Assembly (NCBI RefSeq): GCF_023091865.1
Contig: NZ_JAHXDI010000004.1
Coordinates: forward strand, 248,001 to 312,000
Origin: Chromohalobacter moromii
GTDB taxonomy: Bacteria; Pseudomonadota; Gammaproteobacteria; Pseudomonadales; Halomonadaceae
Reading direction: 5' to 3'
Length of the DNA: 64,000 bases
Shown piece by piece: positions 1 through 7,727 of the stretch (the stretch's first letter is position 1; each line of letters starts with the position of its first letter). A program made the position numbers and the translations under genes. The notes below the pieces were generated by a model. That model was not told the origin of the DNA. It made no database searches and saw only the letters and a program-made list of their open reading frames with translations.

Positions 1-2
1 TG

Positions 3-281
3 TTGTTTTATATAATCCCCGGTGTCATCGCCTACGCCATCGACTTTTCCAATGGCACGATCTACCTGCCGAGCCGCGATACTGCGCAAGTGGATACGTT
101 GCATTTCGAAGACGAATTGGATACGCAAGCGCTCGAGTCGGTATTGTCCGAACGCACGGGCGGGGCAGTGCGTCTAAGCGATGAGCTCGTGCGTGTCGAA
201 CGGGTCTCTTCTCGAGATGAGGCGCTGGCACTGGTGCGCATGTCCGGCACTTACGATAAAGAGCGCCTTGCCTCGATGTAA
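3..281 (+). CDS. Hypothetical protein, probably 5'-truncated by the window edge
   Basis: An open frame of 92 codons runs from the window edge to a TAA. The only start visible is TTG at position 3 and no ribosome binding site can be seen, so the true start may lie outside the window. The N-terminal part (GVIAYAIDFSNGTIYLP) resembles the end of a hydrophobic segment followed by the G-x-IY-x-LP pattern seen in small envelope lipoproteins. The rest is acidic and hydrophilic without a recognised domain. It is followed by about 180 bases of non-coding DNA before the FNR-like gene. Function is not recognised and the lipoprotein idea is only an inference. Confidence 0.5.
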   Translation: MFYIIPGVIAYAIDFSNGTIYLPSRDTAQVDTLHFEDELDTQALESVLSERTGGAVRLSDELVRVERVSSRDEALALVRMSGTYDKERLASM

Positions 282-331
282 GCGCTTTGTTGGCGGATAA
301 GACAGTCTAGTGCGAGTTGCCTCACATGATT

Positions 332-345
332 TTGATGAGTGTCAT
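332..345. promoter_or_regulatory. Possible FNR-type operator upstream of the FNR-like gene
   Basis: TTGATGAGTGTCAT matches the known FNR box TTGAT-N4-ATCAA at 8 of 10 defined bases (left half perfect, right half 3 of 5). It lies 120 bases upstream of the FNR-like gene and could serve autoregulation. A single imperfect match of this size can arise by chance. Confidence 0.25.
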
Positions 346-465
346 GATACGAGGCAATTCGTGATAGGCATGAGAAAAACCAGACATGTAAACGCGAATA
401 TCAAACTGTGATCAAAAAGACTCTCCCGCATACTGAAAACTCGATTCAGACGCAGGGAGTCTACG

Positions 466-1275
466 ATGACATCACAATATAAAGCTTCTCGATTTACGGC
501 ACCGTCCGAGCACCCGAGGCAAACTTATCGTTTGAGCAACATGTGTTTGCCAGCGCCCCTGTCGGTGGGCGAGCTGGAAACGTTCAGTACGATCAGCCGC
601 CAGGTGTCGCCTTTGAGGAAGCGCCAAACGCTATTCGCACAAGGCGAAGAGTTCAAGAGCCTGTATATCGTGCGCTGCGGAAGCTTGAAGCAAGTCTATC
701 GTGATATTACCAATGAAGAGCATATTACCCAGTTTTATTTGCCGGGCGAAGTGGTTGGGCTGGATGCTATCAGTAGTGGTTTTCATCCGGGGGTGACGCA
801 GGCATTGGAAACGACATCCGTCTGCGAAATCTTGCCTGAAGCGCTTGAAGAGCTTGCCCAAAAGAGACCGAGTGAGCTGGGCATGAACGGTTGTTTTCTA
901 CGGGTGATGAGTCGCGCACTGCATCAGGAGCGCATGATGGTACGTCTATTCCTGAATAGGACGTCCGATGTTCGCTTAGCCAGCTTTCTGCTTGCCTTAT
1001 CGACGCGCTTTCGGCAACAAGGTTACTCGCCGTTTAGCTTTCGTTTGTCCATGTCGCGTAGTGATATCGGCAATTATTTGGGGCTTGCGGTCGAGACGGT
1101 GAGCCGTCTATTGGGACGTTTCCAAGACTTAGATTTGCTCACTGCAAAGGGGCGAGAAATTCGGATCGACGACTTGGAAGGGCTCATGGCATTGGCGGAT
1201 GGGCGTGGGCGTCAATCTATTTGGCATGCCACGGTCTCCTCGCCGAGTCATCACGCCAGTATGCCGGCTCACTGA
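466..1275 (+). CDS. FNR/CRP-family transcriptional regulator with incomplete Fe-S ligand set
   Basis: A 269-residue Crp/Fnr regulator. The effector domain (about residues 35-150) and the winged helix-turn-helix follow E. coli FNR closely; the recognition helix keeps VETVSRLLGRFQ, including the E-x2-SR contacts for TTGAT half-sites. FNR senses oxygen through a [4Fe-4S] cluster held by Cys20, 23, 29 and 122. Here the equivalents of Cys29 (C27, in NMCLP) and Cys122 (C120, in TSVCEI) are present, but the positions of Cys20 and Cys23 are Arg18 and Tyr21. A canonical cluster is therefore unlikely, although DNA binding should be kept. The ATG start has GGGAG six bases upstream. It may have lost oxygen sensing, or use another signal. 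Confidence 0.85.
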   Translation: MTSQYKASRFTAPSEHPRQTYRLSNMCLPAPLSVGELETFSTISRQVSPLRKRQTLFAQGEEFKSLYIVRCGSLKQVYRDITNEEHITQFYLPGEVVGLDAISSGFHPGVTQALETTSVCEILPEALEELAQKRPSELGMNGCFLRVMSRALHQERMMVRLFLNRTSDVRLASFLLALSTRFRQQGYSPFSFRLSMSRSDIGNYLGLAVETVSRLLGRFQDLDLLTAKGREIRIDDLEGLMALADGRGRQSIWHATVSSPSHHASMPAH

Positions 1276-1364
1276 GACAAAATGCGTGGAGGACGCGCCA
1301 TCGATACTGTAGAGACTGTTGGAAAAAATGTTGGCAGGAGAGGGCGCCAAGCGCTCGATACTAC

Positions 1365-1451
1365 TGGTGCCCGGAGCCGGACTTGAACCGGCACGGTGTT
1401 ACCACCGAGAGATTTTAAGTCTCTTGCGTCTACCAATTTCGCCATCCGGGC
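1365..1451 (-). tRNA. tRNA-Leu (anticodon TAA)
   Basis: An 87-base class II tRNA with a long variable arm and encoded CCA. The acceptor stem GCCCGGA pairs with TCCGGGC, and the anticodon loop ACTTAAAAT contains TAA. It is the last gene of the Gly-Cys-Leu group downstream of pgsA, the same order as glyW-cysT-leuZ in E. coli. Confidence 0.96.
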
Positions 1452-1485
1452 TAACGGATACGTAAGGGGAACACCGCAGAAGAAA

Positions 1486-1559
1486 TGGAGGCTGGAGTCG
1501 GAATCGAACCGGCGTTGACGGAGTTGCAGTCCGCTGCATCACCACTCTGCCATCCAGCC
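1486..1559 (-). tRNA. tRNA-Cys (anticodon GCA)
   Basis: A 74-base tRNA with encoded CCA. The acceptor stem GGCTGGA pairs with TCCAGCC, the discriminator base is U as expected for tRNA-Cys, and the anticodon loop contains GCA. It is the middle gene of the Gly-Cys-Leu group. Confidence 0.96.
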
Positions 1560-1596
1560 TTGTTGCACTCGTTGCAAAACGATCAACGTTTGAGTT

Positions 1597-1647
1597 TGGA
1601 GCGGGAAACGAGATTCGACCGGGCTGGCGTTCCAGCTTGCGACCCTC
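1597..1647 (-). pseudogene. Remnant of a second tRNA-Gly 3' half
   Basis: Bases 1597-1618 are identical over 22 bases to 1675-1696, the CCA end, 3' acceptor strand and T-loop of the intact tRNA-Gly. The match then breaks for about 20 bases and resumes for 9 bases (GCGACCCTC on the plus strand, 1639-1647). No D-arm or anticodon half follows. It appears to be the decayed second copy of a tandem tRNA-Gly duplication inside the tRNA transcript. Confidence 0.75.
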
Positions 1648-1674
1648 ATTGACCATTCCAATACTCTTAAGTTC

Positions 1675-1749
1675 TGGAGCGGGAAACGAGATTCGAACTC
1701 GCGACCCTCGCCTTGGCAAGGCGATGCTCTACCACTGAGCTATTCCCGC
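1675..1749 (-). tRNA. tRNA-Gly (anticodon GCC)
   Basis: A 75-base tRNA with encoded CCA. The acceptor stem GCGGGAA pairs with TTCCCGC and the anticodon loop contains GCC. It is the first gene of the tRNA operon, just downstream of a near-consensus promoter. Confidence 0.97.
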
Positions 1750-1764
1750 CGAACTCGAGGACGT

Positions 1765-1792
1765 ATTATAGAGATAAGCCTGTGAATGTCAA
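1765..1792 (-). promoter_or_regulatory. Sigma70 promoter of the Gly-Cys-Leu tRNA operon
   Basis: On the minus strand a perfect -35 (TTGACA, 1792-1787) and a perfect -10 (TATAAT, 1770-1765) are separated by 16 bases. The -10 ends 15 bases before the 5' end of tRNA-Gly. Two perfect hexamers in front of stable RNA genes make this a strong assignment. Confidence 0.88.
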
Positions 1793-1826
1793 ACGTTTAT
1801 GTGCCTCGCCAAGGTAAAAATGGTGC

Positions 1827-2375
1827 TCACATCGAGCGCGTCAATTCCGGCCACGCTGCGCGCAGGTACTGGAACATCGACCACAGTGTCAAAGTGGCGG
1901 CGACATAAAGTAGAACGACGCCCAGGTTGGCGATCATTGAACCTGGCGCGAAGCCAAGCAACAGCAACAGCGAGACCATCTGCAGAGTAGTCTTTAGCTT
2001 CCCTACCCAAGAGACGGCGACACTCCCCCGCTTGCCGATTTCCGCCATCCATTCACGTAACGCGGAGATGACGATTTCCCGACCGATAATGACTAGGCCT
2101 GGCAGTGTCAGCCACACGGCGTCGAAACGTTCGATGAGCAGGGCAAGGGCGACGGCGACCATGAGCTTGTCCGCTACTGGGTCGAGAAAGGCGCCGAAGG
2201 GGGTGCTCTGATTCCAGCGACGGGCCAGATAACCGTCGAGCCAGTCGGTCACAGCCGCGAGCCCAAACAACCCCGCGCACAGGAGCATGCTCCAGGAATA
2301 AGGGAGGTAGAAGGCAATCACCAGTAAGGGAATGAACACGATTCGAGCAAGCGTCAATAAATTAGGGATGTTCAT
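1827..2375 (-). CDS. pgsA: CDP-diacylglycerol--glycerol-3-phosphate 3-phosphatidyltransferase
   Basis: A 182-residue integral membrane enzyme that makes phosphatidylglycerol phosphate from CDP-diacylglycerol and glycerol-3-phosphate, the committed step to phosphatidylglycerol and cardiolipin. The CDP-alcohol phosphotransferase signature D-x2-DG-x2-AR-x8-G-x3-D-x3-D is complete ([10 protein letters not shown], then GAFLDPVAD). About four or five hydrophobic segments are visible, and length is normal for the family. It follows uvrC on the same strand after 64 bases and precedes the tRNA operon, the widespread gammaproteobacterial order uvrY-uvrC-pgsA-tRNAs. Confidence 0.96.
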   Translation of the reverse strand: MNIPNLLTLARIVFIPLLVIAFYLPYSWSMLLCAGLFGLAAVTDWLDGYLARRWNQSTPFGAFLDPVADKLMVAVALALLIERFDAVWLTLPGLVIIGREIVISALREWMAEIGKRGSVAVSWVGKLKTTLQMVSLLLLLGFAPGSMIANLGVVLLYVAATLTLWSMFQYLRAAWPELTRSM

Positions 2376-2439
2376 CGAGCGATGTAAGTCCTGACTGGTG
2401 AATGAGATCGTCGCGCCATTGTATCTTTCCGCTCATGGC

Positions 2440-4254
2440 TCATCCATGCAAGGCCTGATGAATGGTCGTGGCCATTTGGGCGCTGATGCCGGGCACGCGA
2501 GCCAGTTCATCGCGGCTGGCCTGGCGAACACCCTGGAGTCCGCCAAAGAAGCGCAACAATTCCCGGCGGCGTTTGGGGCCGACACCGGGAATGTCTTGCA
2601 GAGTCGAGGTGCGGCGCTGCTTGTCGCGCTGCTGGCGATGCCCGGTAATTGCAAAGCGGTGCGCCTCGTCGCGGATATGCTGGATCAGGTGCAACCCGGG
2701 GGAGGCGCTATCGAGCGATAAGGCATTGTCGACGGTTTCCAGGAACAACGTCTCGAGGCCGGGCTTGCGTGTCGTACCCTTGGCGACGCCGAGCAGATGC
2801 GTGCTCATGATGCCGACATCTTCCAGTACCTCGCGCGCCATGTTGAGCTGCCCCTTGCCACCATCGACGATAAGCACGTCGGGCAGCTTGCTCTCGTCCT
2901 GCATCAGGCGCTTGTAGCGGCGTGTTAGCGCTTGGCGCATGGCCGCGTAATCGTCGCCCGCCGCGACGCCTTCGATATTGAACCGTCGATAATCGGATTT
3001 GACCGGCCCGTCCTGATCGAAAACCACGCATGAGGCAACTGTCGCTTCACCGTGGCTATGGCTGATATCGAAACACTCCAGACGTGTCGGGGTCTCCTGC
3101 ATATCCAGCGCCTCGCGCAAGGCATCGAAGCGTTTAGCCAACTGCGAGCGATTGGCCAACTGGCTTGTGAGGTGCTGTTCGGCATTGGTGCTGGCCAGGC
3201 GTAGCCATTGGGCACGATGACCGCGTACCTGATGCGCCACACGGATGCGTTTTCCGGCACGTTCGGAGAGTGCGGACTGGATGACATCGGCGTCCACGAG
3301 CGGCAGAGCCGTGATGATCTCACTGGGGATGTCGCGATCATGGCCTAGGTAATAATGGCTGATGAACGCGCCGAGTAGTTCTTCCGCCGTCAGGTCCAGG
3401 CCGTTTTGCGGCATGTGGTGGCGCGCCCCGAGCATACGTCCGCCACGTACGCTCAGCGCGCTGATGCATACGCCACCCGGGCGTTCGGCGAGAGCGAAGA
3501 TATCGGCATCGCCATCCCCGGTATCGACGATCTGACGCTCTTGCAGGCGGCGTAGCTGCTGAATCTGATCGCGCAGACGTCCCGCTTCCTCGAAGTTCAG
3601 CGCCTGGCTGGCGGCTTCCATGTCCTGGGTGAGTTGCGCGGTCACCTGCTCGCTGCGCCCATCCAGAGCCATGATGGCGTGGTCGATGTCGCGCTGGTAT
3701 TCCTCGCGGCCGATATAGTCGACACAGGGCGCGCTGCAGCGTTGTATCTGATATTGAAGACAAGGCCGGGTGCGATGGGCAAAGACACTGTCTTCACAAT
3801 TGCGGATACGAAATATCTTCTGCACCAACGCTAGACTCTCGCGGACGGCGGTCGTGCTGGGGAAGGGGCCCAGGTAGCGCCCGTCGGCGCGTTTTCCTCG
3901 CGCACGTTTGAACTCGAGTGCGGGATAAGGATGGCGATCCGAGACGAAGATGAACGGATAGGATTTATCGTCGCGCAGGAGGATGTTGTACGGTGGCCGC
4001 TGCTCTTTTATGAGCGTTTGCTCAAGAAGTAGTGCCTCGGTCTCGGTGCGCGTGATGGTGACCTGGATATCCGCGATACGGCCGACCAGCGCTTGCGTCT
4101 TGGTGTTGAGCGCACCGCGAAAATAGCTGGCGAGACGCGCCTTGAGCCGCTTGGCTTTGCCTACATACAAGATCTCTCCGTCGGTATCCAGCATGCGGTA
4201 CACGCCGGGCGACTCGGAAACCGTCTTGAGGAAATGCTTGGCGTCGAAGCTCAT
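2440..4254 (-). CDS. uvrC: Excinuclease ABC subunit C
   Basis: A 604-residue nucleotide excision repair nuclease that incises on both sides of a UvrB-bound lesion. The N-terminal GIY-YIG domain (about residues 14-95, PGVYRMLD and LYVGKAKRLK) makes the 3' cut. A UVR motif for UvrB contact lies near residues 200-235. The RNase H-like domain that makes the 5' cut follows (CFDISHS, DGGKGQ), and paired helix-hairpin-helix motifs close the protein (DIPGVGPKRRRELL, RVPGISAQMA). Length is typical. It lies 96 bases downstream of the uvrY-like regulator on the same strand. Confidence 0.98.
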   Translation of the reverse strand: MSFDAKHFLKTVSESPGVYRMLDTDGEILYVGKAKRLKARLASYFRGALNTKTQALVGRIADIQVTITRTETEALLLEQTLIKEQRPPYNILLRDDKSYPFIFVSDRHPYPALEFKRARGKRADGRYLGPFPSTTAVRESLALVQKIFRIRNCEDSVFAHRTRPCLQYQIQRCSAPCVDYIGREEYQRDIDHAIMALDGRSEQVTAQLTQDMEAASQALNFEEAGRLRDQIQQLRRLQERQIVDTGDGDADIFALAERPGGVCISALSVRGGRMLGARHHMPQNGLDLTAEELLGAFISHYYLGHDRDIPSEIITALPLVDADVIQSALSERAGKRIRVAHQVRGHRAQWLRLASTNAEQHLTSQLANRSQLAKRFDALREALDMQETPTRLECFDISHSHGEATVASCVVFDQDGPVKSDYRRFNIEGVAAGDDYAAMRQALTRRYKRLMQDESKLPDVLIVDGGKGQLNMAREVLEDVGIMSTHLLGVAKGTTRKPGLETLFLETVDNALSLDSASPGLHLIQHIRDEAHRFAITGHRQQRDKQRRTSTLQDIPGVGPKRRRELLRFFGGLQGVRQASRDELARVPGISAQMATTIHQALHG

Positions 4255-4350
4255 GGGTGCGGGACAATCGTTGAGTCGGTCATACCCGCTAGTATATCAA
4301 AGGGAAAGGGGCGCCGGAGACCCGCGTCGAGACACCGGCGACACCCGTTA

Positions 4351-4995
4351 TCAGGAGGCTTCGTAGCCGTCTATCAAACCGTAACGCAGCCCCAGGTGGG
4401 TAAGCTCGACATCCGATTGCACATTGAGCTTTTCGAAAATGCGGTAACGATATGTGTTGACGGTCTTGGGGCTCAGGAAAAGTCGGTCGGAGATATCGCT
4501 GACCTTTTGGCAGTTGACGATCATCATCGCCACCTGCAGCTCGCGATGCGAGAGCTGGTCGAAGGGGTTGTCCTGCGAACCTATCTTGGACAGCACGACC
4601 TTCTGGGCAATATCCGGGCTGATGTAGCGCTGTCCCCCGAAGATGGCGCGGATCGCGCGGACCATTTCGTCGAGCTCAGTGCCCTTGCTGATGAACCCGG
4701 CGGCGCCTGCGTCCATGAGGCGCTGGGCAAACGCTTCTTCGAGAAATGCCGTCACGATCACGACCTTGATATCCGACATGCCACGCATGATTTTGCGCGT
4801 GGCTTCGAGCCCGCCGATACCGGGCATGCGTATATCCATCAATACGATATCGGGACGCATTTCACGTGCCATGTTGACGGCTTCTTCGCCATCGACGGCT
4901 TCGGCAACAACGTGCAAACCGTCTTCGGAATCCAGCATTCGGGCAATGCTGGTACGAACTAGATGGTGATCATCAGCGACAAGAACCTTGATCAA
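4351..4995 (-). CDS. uvrY: GacA/UvrY-type response regulator
   Basis: A NarL/FixJ-type two-component regulator, partner of a BarA/GacS-like sensor in related bacteria. The receiver domain shows the acidic pocket (VADDHH), the phospho-accepting aspartate in VLMDIRMPG, and T/K positions in TAFLEE and SKGTE. The C-terminal LuxR-type HTH includes LSPKTVNTYRYRIFEKL. The frame is open to a TTG at 5013, but AGGAG lies five bases before the TTG at 4995, which gives the family-standard N-terminus MIKVLVADDHH, so I use 4995 (214 residues). The placement immediately before uvrC supports the identity. Confidence 0.93.
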   Translation of the reverse strand: MIKVLVADDHHLVRTSIARMLDSEDGLHVVAEAVDGEEAVNMAREMRPDIVLMDIRMPGIGGLEATRKIMRGMSDIKVVIVTAFLEEAFAQRLMDAGAAGFISKGTELDEMVRAIRAIFGGQRYISPDIAQKVVLSKIGSQDNPFDQLSHRELQVAMMIVNCQKVSDISDRLFLSPKTVNTYRYRIFEKLNVQSDVELTHLGLRYGLIDGYEAS

Positions 4996-5203
4996 GGGAA
5001 CTCCTGCAATCAATCGCCGGTTAACGAAATGAGGGTCATGGCGACCTATGTTGCGGCCATTATGTAGCGCTTCGGCTCAATGTGCTATGCAACATTTTCA
5101 ATCAACCTAACAGCAATGCTGGCTTTATGCCGCCGTGGGTTTTGCACTTTCGCGCGCAGCGCGGTACCAGCTCTGGACGGCTTTTGCGCAGGGCACGTAC
5201 GCA

Positions 5204-5232
5204 TTGACATGGATGGATGGCAGTCGTAGTAT
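5204..5232 (+). promoter_or_regulatory. Probable promoter for tRNA-Ala
   Basis: A perfect TTGACA (5204-5209), a 17-base spacer and TAGTAT (5227-5232, 4 of 6 to the -10 consensus). It lies 80 bases before the mature 5' end of tRNA-Ala, which would leave a 5' leader of about 70 bases. Confidence 0.5.
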
Positions 5233-5312
5233 ATGCAGCGTTCCAAGGGCACTGTTGCGGTTATACACCCTTGTTATGAAGATAAGCGCATCGCCTAATG
5301 CGTTATCGATAT

Positions 5313-5388
5313 GGGGCCTTAGCTCAGTTGGGAGAGCGCAACACTGGCAGTGTTGAGGTCAGCGGTTCGAACCCGCTAGGCTCCACCA
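5313..5388 (+). tRNA. tRNA-Ala (anticodon GGC)
   Basis: A 76-base tRNA with encoded CCA. The acceptor stem GGGGCCT pairs with AGGCTCC (one G-U pair), and the anticodon loop contains GGC. The G3-U70 pair, the identity element of tRNA-Ala, is present. An intrinsic terminator follows 17 bases later. Confidence 0.97.
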
Positions 5389-5405
5389 GATTCGCTTGAT
5401 ATCAA

Positions 5406-5436
5406 GCCGCCGACGCAATGCGTCGGCGGCTTTTTT
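5406..5436 (+). terminator. Intrinsic terminator of tRNA-Ala
   Basis: GCCGCCGACGC and GCGTCGGCGGC form an 11-bp GC-rich stem with a three-base loop (AAT), followed by six T residues. Confidence 0.93.
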
Positions 5437-5478
5437 CGTATCGTGGCCAATGTTAAACGGCCGCCGGCAATGTTTTTC

Positions 5479-5652
5479 TCAGGGGCTGGCGGGGCCGCTG
5501 GCGCCGCATTCCAGACATCGGTAATGCATGCCACTTTCGGCATGGCGCTCTTCGAAGGCTTGTAGGCGCTCGTCGTCATTGATCGTCTCGCTGACGCTGC
5601 ATGCCGGGCATTCGATGGTACGTTCGTTGTCGCGTTGTTCGATGAGAAACAT
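5479..5652 (-). CDS. Small zinc-ribbon protein
   Basis: A 57-residue protein with two CxxC knuckles (CPAC and CLEC) separated by about 33 residues, the arrangement of a zinc ribbon. The ATG at 5652 is chosen because GGAG lies seven bases upstream; a longer open frame reaches to 5787 but its N-terminal part has no protein-like character. Function is not recognised. Such small ribbons often act as nucleic-acid-binding or adaptor proteins, which is only a general inference. It stands alone, facing the tRNA-Ala terminator. Confidence 0.6.
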   Translation of the reverse strand: MFLIEQRDNERTIECPACSVSETINDDERLQAFEERHAESGMHYRCLECGASGPASP

Positions 5653-5977
5653 GCTGTTCTCCTGCCGTAGTCTCGACTCGATGGAAGGCATATCTGCCGT
5701 GCGGTGACGGCAAGGCACGAAGCCTGTGAGCACGGAGCTCGTAAAGAGAAAAGTCGGCGTTTGGCGGGGTGGCGTCAACGTAGACATTGGCGACGCCCGG
5801 GTAGTAAAAAATCAACGTTCGCGGCGTGTTGTAAGCGCTCCAGCGAGTGACTTCGTCGTAAAGCGGGGTGTCGGGTAGAGTGGTGCCGAGGTAGTGAAGT
5901 TACACGAGAGGCAATTTAACGGTCGTGGCGCATGCGGCACGACAGGCTGTCGCGAAAATAATGTCGCGGAAATAGAG
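5653..5977. other. Intergenic region, no gene recognised
   Basis: The stretch between the zinc-ribbon gene and the argF terminator holds only short frames with poor protein character. It should contain the promoter of the zinc-ribbon gene, but no clear hexamers stand out. Confidence 0.4.
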
Positions 5978-6007
5978 GAGACGATGCCATCCAAGCGGCA
6001 TCGTCTC
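5978..6007 (-). terminator. Terminator-like hairpin downstream of argF
   Basis: GAGACGATGCC and GGCATCGTCTC form an 11-bp perfect stem with an eight-base loop, beginning 28 bases after the argF stop. In the argF sense the following bases are CTCTATTTCC, a poor U-tract, so termination may be partial. Confidence 0.6.
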
Positions 6008-6034
6008 TTGCGATGGACGTGGGATGTCGACGGG

Positions 6035-6955
6035 TTATTCGTCGACCTTGCCGAGCAGGAGGAATTCGATCAAGGCCTTCTGGGCGTGCAGGCGATTGCC
6101 GGCTTCTTGCCATACGACGGCACGCGGGTCGTCGAGCAGCGTCGTGCTGATTTCTTCGCCGCGATGCGCGGGCAGGCAATGTAGAAACAACGCACTCTCG
6201 GCGGCATGATCGAGCAATGCCTCGGTGACCTGAAAGCCGGCGAAATCTTGCTCGCGCTTGGCTTGTTCCTCTTCTTGTCCCATCGAGGCCCAGACGTCCG
6301 TGGTGATCAGCTCCGCGCCTTGTACTGCCTGCTGAGGGTCGTGCAATATCTCCACGCGATCGCCAGCGGCCGTCACGAGGTCAGCATCCGGCTCGTAACC
6401 TGGTGGGCAGCAGACGCGCAGTTGGAAATCGAACTGCCGTGCGGCATTGATCCACGAATGACACATGTTGTTGCCGTCACCGATCCAGACCGCGGTCTTG
6501 CCTTTCACCGACCCGCGGCATTCGGTCCAGGTCATGACATCGGCCAGCAGTTGGCATGGATGATAATCGTCCGTCAGGGCATTGATCACGGGGACCTGGC
6601 TGGCGGCGGCATATTCCTCGAGCCCGGCATGCGAGAAGGTGCGGATCATGACGATGTCCACCATCTCGGCGAGTACGCGAGCGGTATCGCCGATCGGCTC
6701 GCCGCGTCCCAACTGCGTGTCTCGAGGAGAAAGGAACAATGCATGGCCGCCGAAATGCGCCATGGCAGTTTCGAAGGAAACCCGCGTGCGCGTCGAGGAT
6801 TTCTCGAAAAACATCGCCAGGGTGCGATTGGTGAAAGGCGTATAGCTCGGCCCTTGCGCTTTGAGGCGGTTCTTGATCGTGATCGCACGCTGAATGAGGT
6901 GGTTAAGCTCCTCGGGTGACAAATCGAGCAAGGTCAAGAAGTGGCGTGTGGCCAT
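6035..6955 (-). CDS. argF: Ornithine carbamoyltransferase
   Basis: A 306-residue cytosolic enzyme that joins carbamoyl phosphate and ornithine to citrulline in arginine synthesis. The carbamoyl-phosphate loop STRTR is at residues 54-58, followed by HPCQLLAD near 131 and the ornithine-side HCLP motif near 258. Length is typical for the anabolic enzyme. AAAGGAG lies upstream of the ATG. argG, which uses the citrulline, is 1.6 kb away on the other strand, so the two are not co-transcribed. The 5' region carries a 16-bp direct repeat described separately. Confidence 0.97.
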   Translation of the reverse strand: MATRHFLTLLDLSPEELNHLIQRAITIKNRLKAQGPSYTPFTNRTLAMFFEKSSTRTRVSFETAMAHFGGHALFLSPRDTQLGRGEPIGDTARVLAEMVDIVMIRTFSHAGLEEYAAASQVPVINALTDDYHPCQLLADVMTWTECRGSVKGKTAVWIGDGNNMCHSWINAARQFDFQLRVCCPPGYEPDADLVTAAGDRVEILHDPQQAVQGAELITTDVWASMGQEEEQAKREQDFAGFQVTEALLDHAAESALFLHCLPAHRGEEISTTLLDDPRAVVWQEAGNRLHAQKALIEFLLLGKVDE

Positions 6956-6965
6956 GGCGACGCTC

Positions 6966-6998
6966 CTTTCAAATGTGATCCGCTTTCATATGTGATCC
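6966..6998. repeat. 16-bp direct repeat at the argF translation start region
   Basis: Plus-strand CTTTCAAATGTGATCC (6966-6981) and CTTTCATATGTGATCC (6983-6998) differ at one base and repeat with a 17-base period. The first copy overlaps the argF Shine-Dalgarno region. It may be a chance tandem duplication or an operator or leader element. Confidence 0.7.
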
Positions 6999-7276
6999 AC
7001 GGCATATCAGGGCGACGACGCCCACCGGCGAAAGTGCGTGAGCGTAACAGCCAAGATGCGCCCTGAGGCCCGACTTGCTGCGACGCTCGGCCTTATAAGG
7101 GCGACATGCGGGCCGTGCGGAAAGTCGACTATCCTAGCCAGGCTACCGAGAAGGCGCAATGTCGGTGTTAAGAGGGCTGTTTTCGGCGCTCGCCATCAGT
7201 AGAATGGAGCTACATTCACCCGACGTATTGCGGCGGTGCCGGCCAATGGCAAGCCGCCCCGCGTGAGGAAACTGAG

Positions 7277-7615
7277 ATGAGCACGACTCTCGAGAACATC
7301 CAGCAGCAAATCGGCGAAAATACGATTCTGCTTTACATGAAAGGCACGCCCCAACTGCCGCAGTGCGGTTTCTCCGCCCAGGCGGTACAGGCCGTCATGG
7401 CGTGCGGTGAGCGCTTCGCCTTCGTCAACATTCTCGACAATCCGGACATTCGTACCGAATTGCCCAAATACGCCAACTGGCCGACCTTTCCGCAGTTATG
7501 GGTCAACGGCGAACTGGTCGGCGGCTGCGACATCATCGTGGAAATGTACGAAAGCGGTGAGTTGGAGAAGCTAATCAAGGAAGCTGCAGCCAACGCCGAA
7601 ACCGAACAGGAGTGA
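7277..7615 (+). CDS. grxD: Monothiol glutaredoxin (Grx4 type)
   Basis: A 112-residue monothiol glutaredoxin that carries and transfers [2Fe-2S] clusters with glutathione. The CGFS active site is at residues 30-33, preceded by MKGTPQLPQ, and the glutathione-binding WPTFPQLWVNGELVGGCD segment follows. Length is normal. It is a single gene bracketed by its own terminator. Confidence 0.97.
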   Translation: MSTTLENIQQQIGENTILLYMKGTPQLPQCGFSAQAVQAVMACGERFAFVNILDNPDIRTELPKYANWPTFPQLWVNGELVGGCDIIVEMYESGELEKLIKEAAANAETEQE

Positions 7616-7663
7616 GGCGTTGAGCCGAGCGTCCTTCTGAGGGAGGGCATCGGCGCATCGAAA

Positions 7664-7694
7664 AGCCCTGCCGATGAACATCGGCAGGGCTTTC
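7664..7694 (+). terminator. Intrinsic terminator of grxD
   Basis: AGCCCTGCCGAT and ATCGGCAGGGCT form a 12-bp stem with loop GAAC, followed by TTCG. The short U-run is weak but the stem is perfect. It may also serve the converging rnt transcript. Confidence 0.75.
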
Positions 7695-7727
7695 GTGTGG
7701 GCGGCCAGCGAGTCATGACGTGCCGCG

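Noticed and set aside
1597-1749. Phage or island attachment site at the duplicated tRNA-Gly end
   Set aside because: A repeated tRNA 3' end can mark an att site, but no integrase or cargo lies between the copies, which are 78 bases apart, so tandem tRNA duplication with decay is simpler.
4093-4962. A 289-codon plus-strand open frame
   Set aside because: It is antisense to uvrC and the uvrY-like gene and has no ribosome binding site or family features.
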